From Sipunculus nudus (lineage: Eukaryota > Annelida > Sipuncula > Golfingiida > Sipunculidae), in the NCBI GenBank assembly GCA_026874595.1, contig CM049314.1:1759318-1823317 (forward strand): 64,000 bases of DNA, read 5' to 3'. A program made the translations under genes and the position numbers. This document shows, piece after piece, positions 1-12,020 of this stretch. The notes beneath the pieces are model-generated. The model saw only the letters and a list, made by a program, of their open reading frames with translations. It made no database searches and had not been told where the DNA came from. Numbering within the stretch: position 1 is the stretch's first letter; each line of letters begins with the position of its first letter.

Positions 1-156
1 AAAAAGTAAATAAAAAATGTTCATTAATATCAAATGAAACTAAGTAAACGCAAGTCGAACTTGATTCCCATCATTACTTTACCCCCGCTGTATATATTTT
101 CACTATGTGGTATGTAATAGCTAGTTGAGTGATTCACAATGCTGGTCCATCCGCAG

Positions 157-1695
157 GGGAGAAACAGTACAAATTCGAGGAAATCCTGCCAGTCTATCAA
201 GCAGTGAGCAAAGAAACAGATACCGGCACTTTCGCCGACTTCATGGAGGCTTTCAAGACATTTGACAGGGAAGGTCAAGGTTACATCCCAATGGCTGAAA
301 TGAGGCATGTCTTGTCAGTGTTCGGTAAGTTTCTGAATTTATTTACAGTCTGTTCAATTAAGAAATAAATGTAAACTGTACGGTAGATCGCGAAAAACAT
401 TGCCAGTGTTCAGGACCTTTATAGGCAATCAGCCCATGAAGAGCACTGTATAATAATAAAATGCATCTGTAGGATATTGAGGTAGCATTGAAAACTAATC
501 AAAATTCATAATTTCATTTTAGATTATAAATTGTATATCATTTTAAACAGCATGTGCTTTGTCCTTTCTTAATTTATATATCCATGTCGGTGAAATGTTT
601 ATCATTTACGAATTTATTTATACAAAACATTGAAAACAAATCTTGGATGCCCAATAAGAGTAGGTAGCTTGTTCATTGGTTAATGTTAGACTTCATACTC
701 CGGAAATCTTACTGGCTGCTTAAATAATGCACTTTTTAAATTAACTTTTATAAATATATTATTATAATTATAAAAATAAATTATTTGAACATGAATGGAA
801 ATTTCCTCATTATGTAACATTACGTCGAAATCTGTCTGTTGAACCTGGTGATGAATGACCTAGCCAGTTGAGAGGAAACTCTCGATGTATTTTTATCTAA
901 AGTTATCTGATCGGGATGCATCTCGTTCTCTAATTATCTGTTCTCTATGTGCTTCATTCTATAATTTTCTGTTCTCAAATTATCTTTTTTTTTTCCAGGC
1001 GAGAGACTGAACGACGAAGAGGTTAACAGCATCCTACACTTCACAGACACAGTTGAGGACCTGGAAGGCAACGTTAAATTCGAAGGTGAGTGAAAAAAAA
1101 TAATAACTAGAAATATGCACTCGCAGATTGAAGACCTCCGCCAAGGCAGCTTATTACCCCCATATGACATTGTCAGAAATGCAGCTTTTTCCTTATAATC
1201 ATTCCTGGATACAGATTGTGATCCAGATCAACTTGAGCCAAGTTGAATATCTGTCTGTCAATCTATTCATTTGTTGTTGTACGTAATATCTCACAAGTTT
1301 TTTTATTCCATTAAAATTTTGTGGAAATCCGGTGTTAAGTTTAATCAGAGTTAATTAATTTGTGAAGACTTTGGGGCTTTTTATTTGCATATGTGGCCTA
1401 TTAAGATCATCAGCTATAGTACCAGCTATAGCTCTTTCTTGTATCTACTGCCCAAAGCTGGTAGTATTAGGAGTGAACCATTTAAGAAGCATATATTATA
1501 TTTTTTTAATGAATCCATACGTTTTAAAATAGATGATTAATAAAGAAATGTGTTGGCGAAGGTATATGCTCTCCTAGTGACATCTATTGTCATTGTGTTT
1601 CTGTGCTGTGCTGAACTGTTTGAATACCAATGGTTTTCTGTTCTGTTGTTCCAGAGTTCATCAAGAAAGTGATGGCTGGCCCAAAAGAGAAGTAA
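157..1695 (+). CDS. Essential myosin light chain, C-terminal three exons (5' part outside window)
   Basis: Calmodulin-family EF-hand protein that, by family knowledge, binds the first IQ motif of the myosin heavy-chain lever arm. Three exons are visible: 157-324, 999-1085 and 1655-1695. Each internal boundary has an AG acceptor and GT donor, and codon phase is kept across both introns (G|GC, then G|AG). The exons encode an EF-hand stretch with FADFMEAFKTFDREGQG, then GERLNDEEVN with DLEGNVKFEEF, ending KKVMAGPKEK and TAA at 1693-1695. FDREGQG and the KKVMAGP tail are typical of molluscan essential light chains, from memory of the family. The exon at 157 starts with two bases that complete a codon, so at least one coding exon lies upstream of the window. 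No disruption is seen. The alternative, a regulatory light chain or calmodulin, fits the tail less well. Confidence 0.93.
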
Positions 1696-2253
1696 ACATG
1701 CACGCGACCAGGACTCTACTAGTCCCCCTGTAAAGCCCTGTCATGAACTGTCACATTCTGTCTCGTCTGTTTGTACTCCGTGCCGACCTGTAAGCGCTCT
1801 TCAGAACTGACAAGATATTCTCTTTCGACGTTTGTACAGTTTTTTAAATTATATTATATCTTATTACGTTTTACAATCCACGTAATACCGGTATTACGTC
1901 ATTGTTTAGTTACTCCAGGGCTAAGTGAAGAGAAACCACCGCACCGACCGCATTCAACCAAGGTCAAGGACGCGACGACCGCCATCTTGAACGTCGCCTC
2001 CACGAGCTGTCGTCAGTTTTATACTTTTTGAGTTATTTTTTATTTTCTACAAAAGAGATTATGTTGTCGGCTCTAGGGGACTTAAAACAATAGAGACCTC
2101 TGGTCCCTCTGTCCGAGGTGAGACCGGTGTCTCGTTATACAATATCCAGAGGAAAAATGCGTAAATCCAGATTCAATTCCACGAGTTCCGAACCATCTGA
2201 ATAACGAGCCGTCAAACTCTGGTTGTTTCTGGTATACAATTACGATCTACCAC

Positions 2254-2259
2254 AATAAA
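2254..2259 (+). terminator. Polyadenylation signal of the myosin light chain gene
   Basis: Canonical AATAAA about 560 bases past the stop at 1695, on the same strand, with a T/G-rich stretch after it. Between stop and signal lies a gene-free stretch that I take as the 3' UTR. An 86-aa ORF at 1771-2031 inside it has no recognisable features. Confidence 0.6.
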
Positions 2260-2389
2260 CCGGTTGACCTTTGTTGAAGTGGACACATGTACTCTTGCTT
2301 TATTTGAGTGTTGTTCTGAGTGACAGAATGACACGAACGACATCACGTGTATTTGTTGTGTATGATTGTGTCTTGAGGAGCGCTCGTGA

Positions 2390-2396
<7 letters not shown>

Positions 2397-2452
<56 letters not shown>
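2397..2452. repeat. (TA)n microsatellite
   Basis: Uninterrupted TA dinucleotides just after the light chain gene. IY-repeat reading frames on both strands are artefacts of it. Confidence 0.98.
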
Positions 2453-2456
<4 letters not shown>

Positions 2457-3011
2457 CATCGTATCGACTTTCTGGTTTATACCTGGGGCAGGTAACAAAC
2501 AGATTGCTCGCCTATCTGTCCAGATGTTTAATTTTACCATCCACCAGTACCCAAGCCTCTTTCATTTAACCAATCTAGAATTTCTTAGTATTTTCTGGAT
2601 AGTCAACTTAAATATATTGACACAATAAGCCAAGTAACAAATTATTTTTGCTACTCCAAAGTTGGCGATTTCCAGGGTATAGTGTGGGGTAGTTACACAT
2701 GAGAATTTAGTCATCGGTGTGATCACCACCAAAGTCTCAATAGACAGAATGACGAAATCTTGATAGATCATCAACGGTTCGCGCTGATATCTCAACTGTT
2801 GGTCAAGACCCATTAATTATTACTGACTATCTGCTATCAAAGTTTAAATAATAACATATCATATCATGATAACATATCATTTCCCTTCTTCCTGATTCAA
2901 GAGACGGTGGTATTTAATGGTCAAGAACTTCTCTATAAACGTTTAACTTTCCCAAAATAGGTTACCTTGATTGTCCGCTAGTAATTACTGTGGTGCATGG
3001 AATAGCTAGTG

Positions 3012-3099
3012 ACTGTGTACTGTCCTCTTGACTGGGGTTCTACTGTATGTGTACTGTCCTTTTGACTGGGGTTTTACTGTATGTGTACTGTCCTCTTGC
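3012..3099. repeat. 34-bp tandem repeat, about 2.5 copies
   Basis: GTGTACTGTCC recurs at 3015, 3049 and 3083, an exact 34-base spacing, with only a few substitutions between copies. Confidence 0.9.
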
Positions 3100-3600
3100 A
3101 TCAGTTTCTCTATTTCTTCACTTGAACAAACACGATGATGAAAAGGGATAATAAAGATTCTGTAACGGACCCTGTATATTCCATTGTAACTAATATGATA
3201 GCTTGTCTCATTCAAGGGTAACACGATGAAATAGCTATTTATAATATAATTGACGGTGGTACCACTAACGCAACTTAAATTCAATGTGGCAATCTTCGGA
3301 AATGACTGTTTCTTGGTCTTGAATTGAAAGGATGCAAAGTTTCCTAAGAAGGTTCGTTTTCCATATTTCCTAAAAATACTAAGACATTTAACATTATTAT
3401 TACCAAAGTGGTTATCACAGCGCCATCTTTCGGTATTTACACCAGTAAACTTGGCCCATGTCAATTCGGACCACCAATGAACTCGGGACATGTCAACTCG
3501 CCCCGTGGAAAACCTAACCGGAACAAAGCCGATAATTTGTCCCAATGCAAGAATGGATAATACTCTACTGAAACTAAAACAAGGCTGAATACGAATAAGA

Positions 3601-3627
3601 GTGTGTGTGTGTGTGTGTGTGTGTGTG
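3601..3627. repeat. (GT)n microsatellite
   Basis: Uninterrupted GT dinucleotides followed by GGAGGGG. Confidence 0.97.
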
Positions 3628-4408
3628 GAGGGGTATCGTGCGAGGTTTATTTTTCATACAACCAAATGATACATATTGAAATTAAGGAAATAAAACGTCA
3701 ATTTCAAAATGTTATGAAATTTTTTAACTTAATGACTTGAAGTTTAATATTTAAGGTGGCCGTTCAATTATGAAAAGAGATATTTACAAACAACAGCTTA
3801 TTTGTCCCTGAAGAAGACCGGGTCATTCATTGGTATTAAGAGTCTGATTTGTTTCAGAGGTGATCTGGATTGAAGTACATGTAGTTGAATCGTTTGATTA
3901 TAATCATCATAGTAACAGGTTTGTGGTTATACATGCTTGTTATTTATTTGCCGTCATTTTGCCACTATACCTGGCGCTCAAAAAATAGGTTTCCTGATAA
4001 AAAAAACTTCCTGCGGTCGGTGATGTTGTCAGTAAATTCACTTTGAGTACATATCATGGCTATATAATATGCTCTTGATTTTTTATCGGATAACAAATAA
4101 TAAAACGAACTGATATAATAGATATTGTTCCATTTACAAGAAATGATTGGAGAAGTATTTATAAATTAATGTGATAACTGTAGACTAGGTATTTTCTTAA
4201 ATATCCCTTCAAATGTCATATAAATTATTCAGAGACAAAATTCATAAAAAATAGTCTATAAGAGAATTTTTTTTACAAAATAAATATTACTGCCCAGGCA
4301 AATTATTGAGAGAGAATGTTTTGAGAAGATAAAAGTCCTATACAATATCTATATGATAAATATTAATTAACGGTAGTGGCATTCCACCGTTTTCATGGAA
4401 CTCCTCAT

Positions 4409-4493
4409 TGTCCACGACTCCTCTGTGTCCACTTCTCCTCTGTGTCCATGACACCTATGTGTCGATGACTTCTCTGTGTCCACGACTCCTCTG
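4409..4493. repeat. 17-bp minisatellite, 5 copies
   Basis: Five consecutive 17-base units like TGTCCACGACTCCTCTG at 4409, 4426, 4443, 4460 and 4477. There are no indels; the first and last copies are identical and the middle three carry substitutions. Confidence 0.95.
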
Positions 4494-6669
4494 TAATTAG
4501 AGTTAACAAATTCCGGCTGAATATCAAAGTTACATATTTTGGTTGCATGTGTATACCGTATATGACTATATAACTTCTGTTGGTGACTAGTTGAGATGAC
4601 AGATAATTAATTTAGTAATAATCCTAGTCTGAAGTATATGCTCCATCACGGTATGCAAGGCTCTCATCAAACACAATGGGGACAATACGGACACAGGTGC
4701 CCATGTCTTTCTGGTATATTATGTCTGTGTATAACTGAGACATTATGTACTCCTTTTTATTTCCTAATCATGGTACTTCAATACTGCTTTCACAAGGATT
4801 TAATTGATTAAAGCTAATGACGGATCCTAGCCTTTCCTGTTAGTGATTATAATGTACCTTGCCTGGCCTAAGTGTCATTATATATGAACATGTAAATTAT
4901 CAAGAAAAAATATTTCATCTGGCATGGCTTTTCACCCTAACCTAAAATTAATTCTACAGGTATTAAAATATTAAATACAGAAATAAAATGACACAATACA
5001 ATACACTATTTAAAAAAATTATGTCCGTGGTATGAATTTTTAAAACACTACTAGATCTGTCATGGAAGCTATAAAGGAGAGCACCAAAGTGTCAATACAT
5101 CAAGATTTTAACAGCTTATGTGAGGGTTGTTTAACACAAAAATCTTACATAAACAGCATACAGGTCCACTTATAATCAAGGTAAAAAAGTGCATGGTATA
5201 TCACCAAACCTGCCAGATGATAGATTAGAATTAACTACGATATCATTAAAAGTATAGCTCTAGAGGGCATTAACAGTCATATTGAAAAAAATATTATTAT
5301 TGTTATTTGTCACTATTATTGTCATCAATATTGCATATGATTAATATGGATTCAAACACCTGGGACTTTCATTTACGCATGCAATCGATTAATAAGTCAT
5401 TAGTATTCAATAACAAATCTTATTATTGATATGCATTATATCATGATATTATTATTCTATTCTTAACACTTTAGTCGTCATAGTAGCATGTACATGCTGG
5501 TGTTTTTAATATTCTCTGTCTGGCTCTGAATATAAATAGAACTAGTCGAAAATAGACTTAAATTGCTTAAGAAAATGCTGTCAAATTGTCAATACATGTT
5601 TACACACAGAACAAACTGACATCTATTGCAAAACAAAACCTAGCCATGTCATAGTCACCAGCGTTTCGCTACAGTCATATAGCAAACAATAGGGTTCCAA
5701 TGTGGCCAATGCATGATAAAATGACTTTAAGTTATAAGTTTGTGCATTCAGACAACTCGGAGAAGAGTGAGAGACAAACACACAAACCCACAGACAGGAC
5801 AAACAGACTATGTACAGGGAAACACAGGGTTACAAATTCAGTGAAATCAGTCCTATTTAGTAATCTATCTACATTTTTTATTAATTACAAGTTAATTTGT
5901 TTGCAATACTATATTCTCATTTGCAATCAACAAAACAAATTTATATAATGGACTTCTTTAATGAAAAAGTGGCCTATATATTACACCAAACAAGGCAAAA
6001 CCCGGAATTTTATACCTTGTGACCTTGATCACCTTCGAATTAAAATTGCGATTGGAAAAACCTCCGCGCGGGGACCGGGTCCATTGTGCACAAGGAGATC
6101 TCAAGAGGAGAATGCTCAAAAGGAGGATCTTTGAAAGAATCATAATTACCCGAATGGTATTGCAGGGGCGGAGAAAGGATAAAGGGAGGGGAGAGGGCTA
6201 TCATCAGGTGCGGATCCAGAAAATCGGAGGGGGAGGGGGGGGCTTGATATTTCGTTGGTAATTAATATATATCTATATACATATACATATATATATAGAT
6301 TCTTTAATTTCAATTATGAATCATGTTAATTACAGGTACAAGAGGGAGGGTGTGAGAAGGGTAAATATATATGGGGAAATATTTGAATACACCAAGGAGA
6401 ACATAAGAGGGAATTTTCATAAAAAACATATGAGGATTTTCTGTTCCTCAGGAACTGCTTAATGTAGTCACACTGTAAATGGGATCAATATTTCATATTT
6501 ATATTTCTTCAAACTTATGATATAAAATTTTAGTTGTTTTCAACATGCAATGTGAAAGGCGAGAAGGTGCACCCATATTAATAATTTATAAGATATTATC
6601 TCTTTAATTTAATGTTCATTGGAAGATATATTGAATGTTGAAGTCTGATGCTGAACTTTGCATTATACT

Positions 6670-6860
6670 GTTGTCTGTAGTGTCGACAGCATGCAAGACT
6701 TTAGACAGCACACATCGTGAGTTCGAGGTCCGGCATCAGCAGGGAAGGCTTGAGATTGTTCAGGGTCGACCCTGACTAGGACCTGGCGGTCTGATCTGCG
6801 GCTGTTTATTAATATCCTCGACTCATGAATATGAGAGTAATAAATGGTGGATATCCTAAA
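6670..6860 (+). mobile_element. Probable tRNA-derived SINE
   Basis: A Pol III B-box-like GAGTTCGAGGTCC at 6719-6731 lies about 45 bases after a weak A-box-like region (TAGTGTCGACAGCATG near 6679). A GC-rich body follows and ends near AATAAATGG at 6838-6846. The spacing suits a tRNA-related SINE head. No target duplication was identified, so the borders are approximate. Confidence 0.4.
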
Positions 6861-7054
6861 CAAAAACTAATTGCTAACTTATAAAAAAGGAAACCTGAAA
6901 ATGAAAATATATCACGAAATTTGGGAAAATAAATAGTTAAAATGAGAGATATTGCAACTCAGTGGCCCTCAGTATCCGCCACTGGTAAATAAATAGCAAT
7001 GAACAGTTGACAAAGGAACAGTTGTCGCGTTAGGAACAATACTTAGAGCTAGGT

Positions 7055-8579
7055 GTGAAAAAAGCTTTGAGAAAGCCTGATATCATTGCTAAAATCATGC
7101 AAGAACTAGTTAGCAAAGGTTTAATTGAAGAGAGTGAAATGGAAACATCAAGAAATGACAGCCTTGCTATGCAGTTGGAATTAAAAAAGTTAGAAATGCA
7201 ACATGAGCTAGAATTAAAACAGTTAGAGAGGGAAGAGCATGAAAGATTAAAAGAGTTTAAATGAGAAAAAAAAAAAGAAAAAGAAATTGAGTTCAAACGA
7301 CTGGAGTAAGAAAGGCTCAAACTAGAACATAGTCTACATGCCGCCCAAACTCACAGTTTTAATGTTACTCAACATATAAGACTTATCCCACCTTTTCAAG
7401 AAAAAGAGGTTGATTAATATTTCTTACACTTTGAGAAGGTACCTGAAATTTTAAAATGGCCGAATGAAAATTGGACTATGCTATTACAAAGTGTATTGAC
7501 TGGCAAGGCAAGAGAAATGTATACAGAGATTTCAGTAGAAGCCGCTGCTGACTATGACCAGGTTAAACGGTTGATCCTTAAAAGGTTATGAGTTAGTTCC
7601 TGAGGCTTACCGCCAGAAATTAAAAAAATTGGGAAAAAAACGCAAAGAACAGATCTATGTCGAATTTGCTAGGACAAAAGAGCAGTTGTTTGAACGCTTG
7701 TTTAGTTCTAAAACTGTTATGAAAGAGTATGACAATATGCGCCAGTTGATTTTGCTTGAAGAATTTAAGCGCTGCATTAACACAGATGTTAAAACTTTTC
7801 TGGATGAGAAAAGTCCTGAAAAATTTGACATTGCTGCTCAATTAGCTGATGGTTATTCATTAACACACAAAATGTCCTTTACTGGCAAATCAAACCAGTC
7901 ATTCACAAACAAGAATTTAAATCAGTATGGTCAAAAGAAGTTTAAAGCGCAGTCATCCGCTACTAGTAGTCCTGGTAGTTCAGTAAAGTCCTTTGCTACA
8001 CCTCAGTCGACGTCCACTGTGTCTTAATCCAACCAAGGCTAGTCATTTTCAAAGAAAATCTGTAATTACTGCCAAAAAAGAAAGGTAATCTAAAATCTGA
8101 CTGCTGGAAACTTGCAAATAAACCAAAGGGTAAATCTTCTGGTTTTGTTTCAAAATAAGGGGTACAACTCCTTTATTGACTCTAAAAAAGAGTTTGCAGC
8201 TATGGAAGCCAATGTGCCGTCTGACTCCAAAGAAGAATCCGTAGCTTGTGAGGATTTTAATAAGGCTAGGTCCTTTCAAGACTCCTGCGAGGAGTATTCT
8301 TTAAACAAGGCTAAGTCCTTTTATGACTCTTGCGAGAGTATTTCAAATGAGGCCAGGTCCTCTTATGGCAAACAGAAGTTTGTTTCTGCTGAGGAGAATA
8401 CCTCTGTTGACTCCCATCAGGAGTTTGATTGTGATAAGGATTTAGATGCCTTTAATGACTCTGAAATTTATGAGTTTATGACTGACACTGCTAGTGTCAG
8501 TTTTTTGTTTGATGAAACTGAGGTAGCAGATTCCTCTCCTGACTCTGAAATGGAGTTATTTCTTGCCATTCATACATGA
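7055..8579 (+). pseudogene. Gag of the Gmr1-like element (SCAN-like), broken
   Basis: An N-terminal helical, Glu/Lys-rich segment (7055-7261) is followed, after frameshifts, by a tract with ILKWPNENWTMLLQSVLTGKA at about 7450-7510, typical of the SCAN-related capsid of Gmr1-like elements. The frame continues at 7629-8027. A CCHC zinc-knuckle region near 8060-8110 retains C..C and the last C, but sits across a frameshift and has Asn where His is expected. After it comes an acidic Ser-rich segment (8112-8579) in which a motif like KARSFQDSCE recurs three times. By family knowledge gag forms the particle shell; this copy cannot make a full protein. Confidence 0.8.
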
Positions 8580-8599
8580 TGGTTTTGTATCTCTTTCAA

Positions 8600-8890
8600 G
8601 TGATTTTTCAGTGGCTCAGTGACTCTATCCCTATAAGAATTTTGAGGGACACTGGTTCAGGCCAAACTCTCATGTTAGCAAACACATTACCATTTTCTAA
8701 TGCTATTTTTACTGGTGCACATGCACTTGTTTATGGTGTGTTTTCAGATAAGCACACTCAGTTCCGCTTCACAGTATCCATTTAAAGTCCGATTTTATTT
8801 CTGGGAATATTACTGTGGGCATAAGAACTACTTTACCCTTTGAGGGAATTCAGTTGCTACTAGGCAATGATGTTGCAGGTGACAAAGTAC
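8600..8890 (+). pseudogene. Retroviral-type aspartic protease of the Gmr1-like element, frame-broken
   Basis: The active-site motif lies in IRILRDTGSGQTLML (about 8630-8675), followed about 60 codons later by the C-terminal signature LPFEGIQLLLGNDVAGDKV (8833-8889). A stop at about 8783-8785 and a frame change separate the halves. The DTG catalytic triplet is intact. Family role: cleaves the gag-pol polyprotein. Confidence 0.78.
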
Positions 8891-9129
8891 AGCCTGTATC
8901 AATAGTGACTGAAAAGCCGTTACTTGATCAGGACACTGATCCTGACAGTCAGGAAATTCCTGGTTTGTATCCTTCATGTGCTGTAACTAGATCTATGGCC
9001 AAGAAAAACACACATGGGGATAATGGTCCAGATAATAACACTCTAGGAGTCACTAGTGACTCGTCTAACGACTCGCCCGTACAGGATGCAGCATTTTCAA
9101 GGTCAGAACTTATAACAGAGCAGCACAAG

Positions 9130-10330
9130 GACCCTAATATTTCATGTTTGTTTCCCAGGGCAGTTTTTAAAGACGAACTATCACAGAACCCAGTTTGTTT
9201 CTATGTTAAAAATGGAGTGCTTATGCGTAAATGGCGACAACCTGATGTAAGCCCTGATGATGGGTGGGCCATCAAACATCTTATAGTAATGCCTAACAGC
9301 TTTCGCAATGAAATTTTAGGCATGACACATGAGGCTCCTTTGTCTGGCCATTTAAGTATAAATAAAACTTATCAGAAAGTTAGTACACACTTCTATTGGC
9401 CTAACCTCAGGACTGATGTTGTACAATATTTTAAACATGTCACACATGCCAGATGGTAGGCAAGCCCAATCAGAACCCTTCTAAAGCCCCACTTAGGCCT
9501 ATTCCTGCTTTCGAGCAACCATTTAAAAGGATTATTGTTCATTGTGTTGGACCACTGCACAAAACAAAATCTCGACATGAATAGTTGCTGACAATTATGT
9601 GCGCTTCTACCAGGTTCCCTGAGGCAGTACCATTGCGCAAAATTGGTGCCAAAAGTGTTGTCAAGGCTCTGACCAATTTTTTTACAACTTTTGGATTCCC
9701 AAAATCCGTCCAGTCTGACCAGGGGTCTAAATTTATGTCTGGCTTATTCCAGCAAGTTATGCTTGACCTAAGTATAAAACAGTACGGCTCTTCGCCATAC
9801 CATCCTGAAAGTCAGGGCGCCCTCGAGCGTTTTCGCCAGACATTAAAAGAAATGATTAGGACTTATTGATATGACATACAGAAAGACTGGGATGAAAGAA
9901 TCCATCTATTGCTGTTTGCTGTCAGTGAATCCTTTCAAGAGTCCTTGGGTTTCAGTCCCTTCGAACTAGTTTTTGAACACTCAATTCGCGGTCCATTTAA
10001 ACTGCTTAAAGAAAAACTCTTGTGTGAAAATCCTGATTCTCTTAGGTTGTTACAGTATGTCTCAGACTTTCGCACTAAACTACACAATGCTTGTGAGATT
10101 GCAAAGTCTAATCTAAAATCTGCACAAAGTAAAATGAAAACAAAGTATGACAAGCACACTGTAAGCAGGACGTTTGAGTCTGGTGAAAAGGTCCTTGCCT
10201 TACTACCTATCCCTGGCAGACTTCTGCAAGCTAGGTATTTTGGTCCTTACATTTTGACAAAAAAGTCAGTGATTTAAATTACATACTGTTGATACCAGAT
10301 AGGCGTAAGAAATACAGCTGTGCCATGTTA
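9130..10330 (+). pseudogene. Integrase of the Gmr1-like element, broken and lacking the first catalytic Asp
   Basis: The zinc-binding region has HEAPLSGHL (about 9328) and CHTCQ (about 9438), separated by a one-base frameshift near 9436. The core domain follows: the position expected for the first Asp reads IIVHCVGPL (His, about 9538); the second Asp is kept in VQSDQGSKF (about 9710-9735); the Glu is kept in ESQGALERF (about 9807-9833). A chromodomain-like or GPY/F module near 10195-10250 contains RYFGPYILTKK. In-frame stops occur near 9581 and 9868. The integrase lies upstream of reverse transcriptase, unlike ordinary gypsy elements. Confidence 0.85.
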
Positions 10331-10332
10331 AC

Positions 10333-11889
10333 ATGTTGAAACCATATCATGACAAAAATAGCACATCAGATGTTGTACATAATGTTACTGCTGTTAATTG
10401 TGCAAAAACTGACCCTGACCCGATTAAAGTAGATACTAATTGTAAGAGTGATGTAGACATTCAGTGTGGAACAGTACCACTAAAAAACTCAGACGTGCTT
10501 AATTACCTGGATGCCAAACTGTCACACCTTACCGCACTACAACAACAAGACCTCAAGAACCTGCTGCGGAATTATGAACATTTGTTTAGTGACATTCAAA
10601 CGCGAACTAATATATTGTGCCATGACGTCGATGTTGGCGAGGCAAGCGCAGTCAAGCAGTATCCTTATAGAAAAGTAAAAGTATCTACAAGATGAGGTTC
10701 AATATTTGCTGGACAATGATTTATTGAACCTAGTGACAGTAACTAGAGTTAACCATGTATTCTTTTGCCAAAACCTGATGGAAGTTACCGTATGTGCACA
10801 GATTATCGAAAACTGAACTCTGCCACCAAGACTGACACGTTCCCGATTCCGAGGATCGATGATTGTATTGATAGAGTCGGTAGCTCCAGATATGACTCCA
10901 AGTTTGACTTGCTAAAGGATTCTGGCAAGTTCCACTGACAGAACGAGCGAAAGAAGTGTCCGCATTTGTGACACCGCAAGGACTGTACCAGTATAAAGTT
11001 ATGCCGTTTGGCATGAAGAGCTCTCCAGCCACGTTCCAGCGCCTCATCCATATGGTTGTCAAGGACATTCAGGGCTGCGACGCATATATGGATGACCTTA
11101 TCGTGTACAGCGACACCTGGGAGAAACATCTGCAAACTCTTCGAGACCTGTTCGAAAGACTCAGTGAAGCACGTTTGACCATCAACTTAATAAAATCTGA
11201 GTTTGTCATGCACAAGTAACATTTTTGGGTCATATTGTAGGGCAGGGTCAAGTAAAACCTTTTGATGCTAAAATAAGTGCTATTTCTGGATTTCCTAGAC
11301 CAGAAAACAAAAAGCAAATAATGCGTTTTCTTGGTATGGTTGGATATTACAGGAAGTTTTGTCCAAATTTTTCTGCTGTAACTTAACCTTTGACTAATTT
11401 GTTAAAGAAGAAACAAAAGTTTGTATGGAATGTTAAGTTTGGAAATGCATTTCAGAACTCGAAAGCAATTCTGCAAAGTTCACAAGTTTTGGTATCTCCA
11501 GACGTTTCTGTACCTTTTAAGTTAGCTGTAGATGCTAGTGATACTGCTGCTGGTGCTGTGTTGTTACAAGAAGGCAATGATGGCATAGATCATCCAATTT
11601 TTATTTCTCAAGAAAGTTTAATGGAAACCAGAAAAACTACTCCACTATTGAAAAAGAGTGTTTGGCTTTGATTTTGGCATTGCAACATTTTGAAGTTTAT
11701 GTTACTTCATCAGTCAAGCCTATCATTGTCTTCAGTGATCACAATCCCCTCACGTTCATGAACAAGTTGAAGTGTAAAAATCAAAGATTGTTGAGATGGA
11801 GTTTATTTCTAAAGGATTACAACCTTGAAATCAGACACATTAAAGGGAACGACAGTGTACTTGCTGATTGCTTATCGAGATGTTTATGA
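10333..11889 (+). pseudogene. Reverse transcriptase and RNase H of the Gmr1-like element, broken
   Basis: The RT begins with a spacer (10333-10695), then LPKPDGSYRMCTDYRKLNS at about 10766-10822, FDLL at about 10901, and, one frame away, FVTPQGLYQYKVMPFG and AYMDDLIVYSD (11082-11114), which keeps the YMDD polymerase box. The RNase H part has AVDASDTAAGAVLLQ (about 11524-11570) and, after a frameshift near 11660, VFSDHNPLTFM and the terminal ADCLSR before the stop at 11887-11889. Four or more frameshifts and stops lie between these blocks. Confidence 0.9.
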
Positions 11890-12020
11890 AATGTTTTAAA
11901 CGAGATCTTTATGTAATGTTGTAAATAAAATGATTTTTGGAATATGGTAAAGATTTAGTGATTGTGATCGCAAAAAGAAAGTTTTTGAGAAAATTGTCTT
12001 TTTCCTTACAGGAGGGGGAG

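Larger units (their letters stand above)
2453..6669. other. Intergenic stretch without a recognisable gene
   Basis: No reading frame here resembles a known family. The longest (3006-3545, minus, 179 aa) runs through a 34-bp tandem repeat at its 3' end and has no domain. Contents are the small tandem repeats listed separately, a G-rich stretch near 6225-6242, and AT-rich filler. Confidence 0.6.

Noticed and set aside
2271-2628. ORFs with long IY repeats on both strands
   Set aside because: They are translations of the (TA)n microsatellite; the same artefact occurs at 13785-14097 and 14832-15075.
3006-3545. 179-aa minus-strand ORF as a gene
   Set aside because: The longest intergenic ORF, but its C-terminal part is the 34-bp repeat and the rest has no recognisable motif or splice context.
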